DNA of 64,000 bases from Erythrobacter sanguineus (GTDB lineage Bacteria > Pseudomonadota > Alphaproteobacteria > Sphingomonadales > Sphingomonadaceae), in the NCBI RefSeq assembly GCF_900143235.1, contig NZ_FRDF01000004.1, forward strand, positions 1-64,000, in the 5' to 3' direction. Under the pieces are notes generated by a model that worked only from the letters and a program-made list of their open reading frames with translations, made no database searches and was not told the DNA's origin. Shown here one piece after another: positions 59,491 to 64,000 of the stretch (the first letter of the stretch is position 1; each line of letters starts with the position of its first letter). The position numbers were made by a program, and so were the translations under genes.

Positions 59491-61872
59491 TCAGAACGAG
59501 CACTCCGCCGCCTCGCTGCGTTCGTCACGGGAAATCTCGCTGATCTCGATGCCGAACCTTCCCTTTGAACTGAAAGTCAGGCGGTCGCCGACTTCGCCAA
59601 GACAGGTGCTGGTCAGCACCATCTCGCGCCAGCCCTTGCCCTCTGCGACGGAAAGCGCTTGCGTGATGTTGAAGGCCTTGCCGCCGGCGGTGACCGTCAC
59701 CGGGGCCTTGGGGCGTTCGTTCACCTGATAGGCGATCCGCCAGCCCGCGGCGCTCTTCGGCCCGGACAATGTTATTTGCGCCCCCGGTGCAAAGGCGATG
59801 CGGCGCGCGTCCTCTTGCGCCTTGCGGTCGACCCCGGTGGCAGTGATGCCGTTGCCGGTGCCGCGCAGATCGGGAAGCACCGCATTGTCTGCCACCGCCT
59901 GCACCTGCGCGCCAAGCCGCCCGGCAGCAAACCACACCGCGCCGCTATCGGCGGTCAGCGCATCGCAGGTCTCGTCGAGCGGGGACAGCCGCACCTCATC
60001 ACCAAGCCCAAGCCCGAAGCCGAGCGGAAACAGCGCGCCCTCTGCCCCGTTGAGCGGAGCCCCGTCGCAACCGGCAGGCCAACTGAACGACAGCCGCCCG
60101 GTGGCGGGCCGATGGCCAAACAGCACGTCGGCCACGCCTGCGCCCTCGCTGCCGGGCAGCCATGCCGCGACAAAGGCATCGGCGGCGTTGAGCTCGCGGT
60201 TGACCCAAAGCGGGCGGCCAGACAGGAACACCGCAACAGTCGGGATGCCGCGCGCGCGGTAAGCCTTGAGCAATGCCAGCCCTTCCTCGTCACGGAAGGC
60301 CAGATCCTTCCGGTCACCGACGAATTCGGCATAGGGTTCCTCGCCGAAGACGACGATGGCGACATCGGGCGCGGTGCCGGATGTGCCGTCCTGCGCCAGT
60401 AACGCCTCGCCGCCCGCATCGCGCGCGGCCCGGGCAATCCCGTCAAAGATCGAGGTCGCACCGGGGAAATCATCAGCGGTCAGTTCACCGCCGCCCTGCC
60501 ACGTCACCGACCAGCCGCCGGCCTGCTGCGGGATATTGTCCGCCGCCATCCCGGCGACTTCGATGCGCGCGCCGGGCTTCAGTGGCAACAGGCCGTGGTT
60601 CTTGAGCAGCACCTGCGATTTCGCCACCGCCTCGCGCGCGATGGCGCGGTGTTCGCGCGACCCGAGCAATTCCCAGCGTCCGCCATTGGCCCGTTCCGAA
60701 GGCTTCACTTCGCCATCGAAAATGCCGAGCGCCTGCTTCAATCGCAGCACGCGCAGCACCGCCTCATCCAGCCGCGCCAGCGGGATCGTGCCGCTCTTCA
60801 CCTGCTTGACAAGGCTGTCATGCAGCGCCTTCCAGTCCTCGGGCACCATGTAGACATCAAGCCCCGCCAGCAACGCCTGCGGGCAATTGGCATTGGTGCA
60901 TCCGTCGACCTGCCCATGGCCGTTCCAGTCCCCGACCACCAATCCCCCAAAGCCGAGCTTGCCGCGCAGTTCGCCGGTCAGCAGCGGGGCATTGCCGTGC
61001 ATCTTGGTGCCGTTGATCGAGTTGAAGCTGGCCATGACACTGGCGACGCCCGCCTCGATCGCGGCTGGATAAGGCGCGGCGTGGATCGCCATCAGCTCGG
61101 CCAGATCGCCGTTGACATCGCCCTGATCAACGCCCTGTTCGGTTCCGCCATCGCCGAAGAAATGCTTGGCCGTGGCCGCAACCTTGCCGACCCCGAGGAA
61201 ACCCGGATCGCCCGCGCGGCCCTGCAGCCCTTCGACCATCGCCGCGCCGAGCCGGGCAACCAAAGCCGGGTCTTCGGAATAGCTTTCATAGGTGCGGCCC
61301 CAGCGATCGTCGCGCGCCACTGCAATCGTCGGGGCGAAGGTCCAGTCGATACCGGTCACTTCGATTTCGACCGCGGTGGCCGCGCCGATCCGGCGGATCA
61401 GATCGGTATCACCCGTCGCGCCAAGCGCGATATTGTGGGGGAACACCGTCGCCCCGATGATATTGGCATGGCCATGCACCGCATCGGTCGCCCACAGCGC
61501 CGGGATTGCCGGTTCGCCGCCACGCAGCGGCGCGTTCGAAGCGTCCCAGAAGGCATCGGCCAACGCCAGCCATTCCCGCGCGGGTGCCTTGTCATCACCG
61601 CCAGGGCCGGAATTGCCGCCGTTGAGGATCGTCCCAAAGCGATAACGCCGGACATCAGCAGGCGTGATCGAACCGATATCAGGCATGATGATCTGCGCGA
61701 CCTTGCGCTTGAGGCTCATGCGCGCCAGCATGCGCTCCGGGGTGACAGGCCCGGCCTCTGACGAAGCGCCGACCATTGCACCGGTTGATTTCACCGACGG
61801 CGTGGCCGCACAGCCAGCCAGCAGCGCGGCAAGACCCGCGCTCGCCGCGAGCTGCCCGAAATTCTTTCGCAT
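59491..61872 (-). CDS. Glycoside hydrolase family 3 beta-glucosidase/exoglucanase
   Basis: 793 residues from ATG 61872. The lipobox is LAALLAGC. The GH3 N-terminal barrel has AQIIMPDIGSITPADVRRYRFGTILNGGNSGPGG, LWATDAVHGHANIIGATVFPHNIALGATGD, AATAKHFFGDGGTEQGVDQGD and the nucleophile in FGGLVVGDWNGHGQ. The C-terminal alpha/beta sandwich has VAVFLSGRPLWVNRELNAADAFVAAWLPGSEGAG, and a beta-sandwich ExoP-type tail follows. It releases glucose from beta-glucans or cello-oligosaccharides outside the cytoplasm. It starts 107 bases downstream of the MFS gene on the same strand, with a LacI-type operator in the gap. Confidence 0.95.
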   Translation of the reverse strand: MRKNFGQLAASAGLAALLAGCAATPSVKSTGAMVGASSEAGPVTPERMLARMSLKRKVAQIIMPDIGSITPADVRRYRFGTILNGGNSGPGGDDKAPAREWLALADAFWDASNAPLRGGEPAIPALWATDAVHGHANIIGATVFPHNIALGATGDTDLIRRIGAATAVEIEVTGIDWTFAPTIAVARDDRWGRTYESYSEDPALVARLGAAMVEGLQGRAGDPGFLGVGKVAATAKHFFGDGGTEQGVDQGDVNGDLAELMAIHAAPYPAAIEAGVASVMASFNSINGTKMHGNAPLLTGELRGKLGFGGLVVGDWNGHGQVDGCTNANCPQALLAGLDVYMVPEDWKALHDSLVKQVKSGTIPLARLDEAVLRVLRLKQALGIFDGEVKPSERANGGRWELLGSREHRAIAREAVAKSQVLLKNHGLLPLKPGARIEVAGMAADNIPQQAGGWSVTWQGGGELTADDFPGATSIFDGIARAARDAGGEALLAQDGTSGTAPDVAIVVFGEEPYAEFVGDRKDLAFRDEEGLALLKAYRARGIPTVAVFLSGRPLWVNRELNAADAFVAAWLPGSEGAGVADVLFGHRPATGRLSFSWPAGCDGAPLNGAEGALFPLGFGLGLGDEVRLSPLDETCDALTADSGAVWFAAGRLGAQVQAVADNAVLPDLRGTGNGITATGVDRKAQEDARRIAFAPGAQITLSGPKSAAGWRIAYQVNERPKAPVTVTAGGKAFNITQALSVAEGKGWREMVLTSTCLGEVGDRLTFSSKGRFGIEISEISRDERSEAAECSF

Positions 61873-61922
61873 CACCAGACAAGTCCCTCCCAAGACCATT
61901 GCTTTGCTGGCCAGGTGTTCAG

Positions 61923-61938
61923 TTGAGAACGTTATCAA
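61923..61938. promoter_or_regulatory. LacI-type operator candidate
   Basis: TTGAGAACGTTATCAA: a 16-bp palindrome around the central AACGTT with a single mismatched pair. It lies 51 bases upstream of the GH3 start. This is a typical LacI/GalR-family site, and the LacI gene is 1.2 kb away in the same cluster. Confidence 0.75.
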
Positions 61939-61978
61939 TATACTACAAACCCCGCCCGGTTTTGCAAGCGCCAAGCGT

Positions 61979-63193
61979 TCAGGTTGCCGGACTTCCCACA
62001 GGGCGGGCAAAAGAGGCCAACAGCCCCGCGCTCGCCAGCGACAGCAGCGCGAACAGCACGAACAGCGCCGAATAGCCGAAACCGGGCACCAGCAGCACGG
62101 TCAGCCACGGCATCACCATCGCCGGCAATGTGTTGGTGAGGTTGAACAGGCCAAGATCGCGCCCGCGATGTTCGGGCGCAGGCAGGACACGCAGCGTCTG
62201 ACTGGCATGGAGCGAAAGAAAAATCGCAGCGGCAATGGCAAAGATCACATAACCGGCAATCGCCATCGCCAGGGTGCCGGCCGTCGCCATCACCAGCATC
62301 CCTGTCGAACAAAGCAGCGCGCAGCCCGCCAGCGGCAGGATCGGGCGGGCATGGCGATCCGACCAGCGCCCCAGCAGCAGCGACAAGGGCACGGCGCAAA
62401 CCAGCACGAGGCTGAAGATGTTGGCCGCGGTGTTTTCGGAAAAACCGGGCGCAAGCGAGCGCAGCCAGAACAGCAGAAAGGCGAACATACCGCCCTCGGC
62501 CACTTGCACCAGAAACCGCGCAAGCCACATCCGCCGCACGGCCTCATCCGACGGGATAAGGGCCCCGGGTCGAACGGACGGGCGCGGCCGCATCAGTTCC
62601 GGGCGCGTCCGTCCGCCACCGCAAATCACCGCAGGCAGCACCAACGCCGCCACCAGCATCGCAACCAGCCACAGCCGTGCTTCGAGCGCGACCAGCCCCC
62701 CATAGGTCACCAGCGACCCGGCCAGCGCGCCCAGCGCCGGAGACAGCGCCAGCGCCCCGCCCAGCATGCCTTTCTGACTATCGGGAAAGCAGTCCCCCGC
62801 CCATGCCATCAGCGGCGCGAGCATGAGATTGAGCCCGACCTGCCAAGCCATCACCAGCAGCACCAGCTCGCCCGCCGAACGCGCTTCGCCCGCGGCCAGC
62901 AACAGCACGCTGGACAGCGCCAGTCCTGCCAATATCCACCCCCGGCGCGTGCCGGTGCGATCGCTCACCATCCCGGCGGCGATATTGGCAAGGCTGGCCA
63001 CCACCGCGCCGAAGAACGTCACCTGCGCCAGCACCGCAACATCCTCGCCGCCTTGCAGGTCGGCGATGCGCTGCGGCAAAAGCACGGTCAGCAGCGGGAC
63101 AAAGGCGACAGCCCCGCCCGCCGCCGCGAGCGCGAACAGGGCCACGAACCAGGTTGGCTGGCGTTGCGGATCCGGCGGCAGCGGCGCGATCAA
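61979..63193 (-). CDS. MFS transporter (sugar, GPH/MFS-type)
   Basis: 404 residues using TTG 63193 in a TTGA overlap with the LacI stop. Twelve transmembrane helices. Motif A is present as SDRTGTRRGWILAGL after helix 2 and again as GRWSDRHARP in the second half. Such MFS proteins in LacI-GH3 clusters take up the released glucose or cellobiose. The substrate is inferred from context. Confidence 0.9.
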   Translation of the reverse strand: MIAPLPPDPQRQPTWFVALFALAAAGGAVAFVPLLTVLLPQRIADLQGGEDVAVLAQVTFFGAVVASLANIAAGMVSDRTGTRRGWILAGLALSSVLLLAAGEARSAGELVLLVMAWQVGLNLMLAPLMAWAGDCFPDSQKGMLGGALALSPALGALAGSLVTYGGLVALEARLWLVAMLVAALVLPAVICGGGRTRPELMRPRPSVRPGALIPSDEAVRRMWLARFLVQVAEGGMFAFLLFWLRSLAPGFSENTAANIFSLVLVCAVPLSLLLGRWSDRHARPILPLAGCALLCSTGMLVMATAGTLAMAIAGYVIFAIAAAIFLSLHASQTLRVLPAPEHRGRDLGLFNLTNTLPAMVMPWLTVLLVPGFGYSALFVLFALLSLASAGLLASFARPVGSPAT

Positions 63194-64000
63194 GCCGTGC
63201 CCGACGCGGGTGCAGGCGCAAGCGCGGTGGAAGACCGTTCGACCAGACCGGCGGTAACTTCGATCACCGCGTCATTTTCGCTGTGCTCCGCGCGCGCGAT
63301 CAGTTGCTCGACCGCGCGCGACACCGTTTCGGCAATCGGCTGATCGATGGCGGTCAGCGGCGGCTGGGTAAAGCGCACGATCGGGGTATTGTCGAAGGAC
63401 ACCAGCGACAGGTCGCGCGGAACGTGCAGCCCGCGGTCGCGCGCCACTTCGAGCGCGGCAAGCGCCATCTGGTCGCTGCTGGCGATGATCGCGGTAAGAT
63501 GGGGATTGCGATCGAGCAGCGCGCGCGCCGCGCGCGTGCCGGATTCGTAACCGAAATCGCCGCCTTCCAGCAGCCCGTCATGCGGCAGGCCATGCTCGGC
63601 CAGCGCCCGCTTCCAGCCTTCGATACGCCACCCGCTGAGGCTGTATTGCGAAGGGCCTGCGATCATCGCGATGCTGCGGTGGCCCAGTTCGACCAGGCGG
63701 CTGGTCGCAAGATGCGCCGCGCCTTCATCGCCCATCGTCATCGCAATGCCCGGCCCCGGCTGCTTGGAACCGATCCGCGCAAAGGGGATGCCGCGTTCCG
63801 CCAGCAGATCGGTGATCAACCGGTTTTCCGAGTGCGGCGGGGTCAACACCACCCCGTCAGGCTGGAGCGCCGAGATCGCCGCGCCCAGTTCGCGCTCGAC
63901 ATGGTCGGAATGGGTGTCGATCAACTCCACCATCATCCGGTAGCCATGCTTCGAACAGGTCAGGATGCCGCCCAGCAGCATCTGGTCAACCCAATCGGTG
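63190..64000 (-). CDS. LacI-family regulator, ligand-binding domain (start outside window)
   Basis: At least 269 residues lie in the window; the DNA-binding domain is past the right edge. The periplasmic-binding-type core is clear: DQMLLGGILTCSKHGYRMMVELID, LQPDGVVLTPPHSENRLI, GHRSIAMIAGPSQYSLSGWRIEGWKRALAEHGL, LTAIIASSDQMALAALEVARDRGLHVPRDLSLVSFDNTPIVRFTQPPLTAIDQPI. It is first in the LacI-MFS-GH3 set and probably represses it until a beta-glucoside binds. Confidence 0.9.
   Translation of the reverse strand, partial: TDWVDQMLLGGILTCSKHGYRMMVELIDTHSDHVERELGAAISALQPDGVVLTPPHSENRLITDLLAERGIPFARIGSKQPGPGIAMTMGDEGAAHLATSRLVELGHRSIAMIAGPSQYSLSGWRIEGWKRALAEHGLPHDGLLEGGDFGYESGTRAARALLDRNPHLTAIIASSDQMALAALEVARDRGLHVPRDLSLVSFDNTPIVRFTQPPLTAIDQPIAETVSRAVEQLIARAEHSENDAVIEVTAGLVERSSTALAPAPASGTA

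Noticed and set aside
61664..63343. 559-codon plus-strand frame opposite GH3, MFS and LacI genes
   Set aside because: Crosses three real genes in the wrong strand, dominated by Q, R, H and P.
1..64000. CRISPR array, prophage or toxin-antitoxin locus
   Set aside because: No regularly spaced repeats, no phage structural genes and no recognisable toxin-antitoxin pair were seen on either strand.

Overview
The window is GC-rich, densely packed alphaproteobacterial chromosome. The gene content fits Sphingomonadales, most likely an Erythrobacteraceae-type organism: TonB receptors with family-3 glycosidases, a CC0125/CC1285-type lipoprotein, FixL/FixJ, and many four-base stop/start overlaps. This placement is inferred from gene content and style only; there is no rRNA in the window. 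One tRNA (Gln, anticodon TTG) is present. I see no CRISPR array or prophage, and only the tail of one IS630 element at the left edge.

1-24 kb is mostly housekeeping: ApaG, a VanX-type dipeptidase, MetZ, a TetR/membrane-protein pair with two matching operators, a lipid-linked sugar glycosyltransferase pair (PMT-like and GT2-GtrA), LeuB, RecO, a UbiK-like protein, TspO, TlyA, an IlvE-TrhO-GST coupled operon, pirin, azoreductase, NadE and YghU. Two non-genic systems stand out here. One is a five-copy family of modular hairpin repeats (936-14588). The other is a GIY-YIG nuclease ORF between exact 28-bp inverted repeats (3276-3646). A structured intergenic region at 14.0-14.4 kb carries an 18-codon ORF whose ribosome binding site is an unbroken 14-nt complement of the 16S rRNA 3' end.

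24-31.5 kb looks like a low-oxygen/stress island: CBS-domain protein, a receiver-only protein, a lipoprotein, a haem-PAS FixL kinase with FixJ, UspA, a proline-rich small protein and Hsp20, the last three translationally coupled. It has unusually long non-coding gaps with short tandem duplications.

31.7-38.5 kb is the most interesting locus. It is a minus-strand operon that matches, part by part, the Fap functional-amyloid secretion system known from Pseudomonas: an outer-membrane barrel with an N-terminal coiled coil (FapF-like), a C39-peptidase-like lipoprotein (FapD-like), a FapE-like protein, a three-repeat secreted protein (FapB/FapC-like), a second repeat protein, and a small exported protein whose signal peptide contains a 12-bp tandem repeat. 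An AT-rich leader and a LuxR-type regulator precede it, and two strong hairpins separate the fibre gene from the peptidase gene.

38.8-43.1 kb encodes a molybdenum hydroxylase (2Fe-2S subunit and molybdopterin subunit) with its XdhC and MobA-like maturation factors. 43.2-53.0 kb has a minus-strand operon (DctA symporter, esterase, TonB receptor, M14 carboxypeptidase) divergent from dctBD. The DctD ATPase domain has lost several sigma54-activator signature residues. 53-64 kb holds a DUF2490 protein, an SdsA1-like alkylsulfatase, a DUF1800/DUF1501 deletion remnant, a copper-type TonB receptor with a His-rich DUF2946 protein, and a LacI-MFS-GH3 beta-glucoside cluster running off the right edge.
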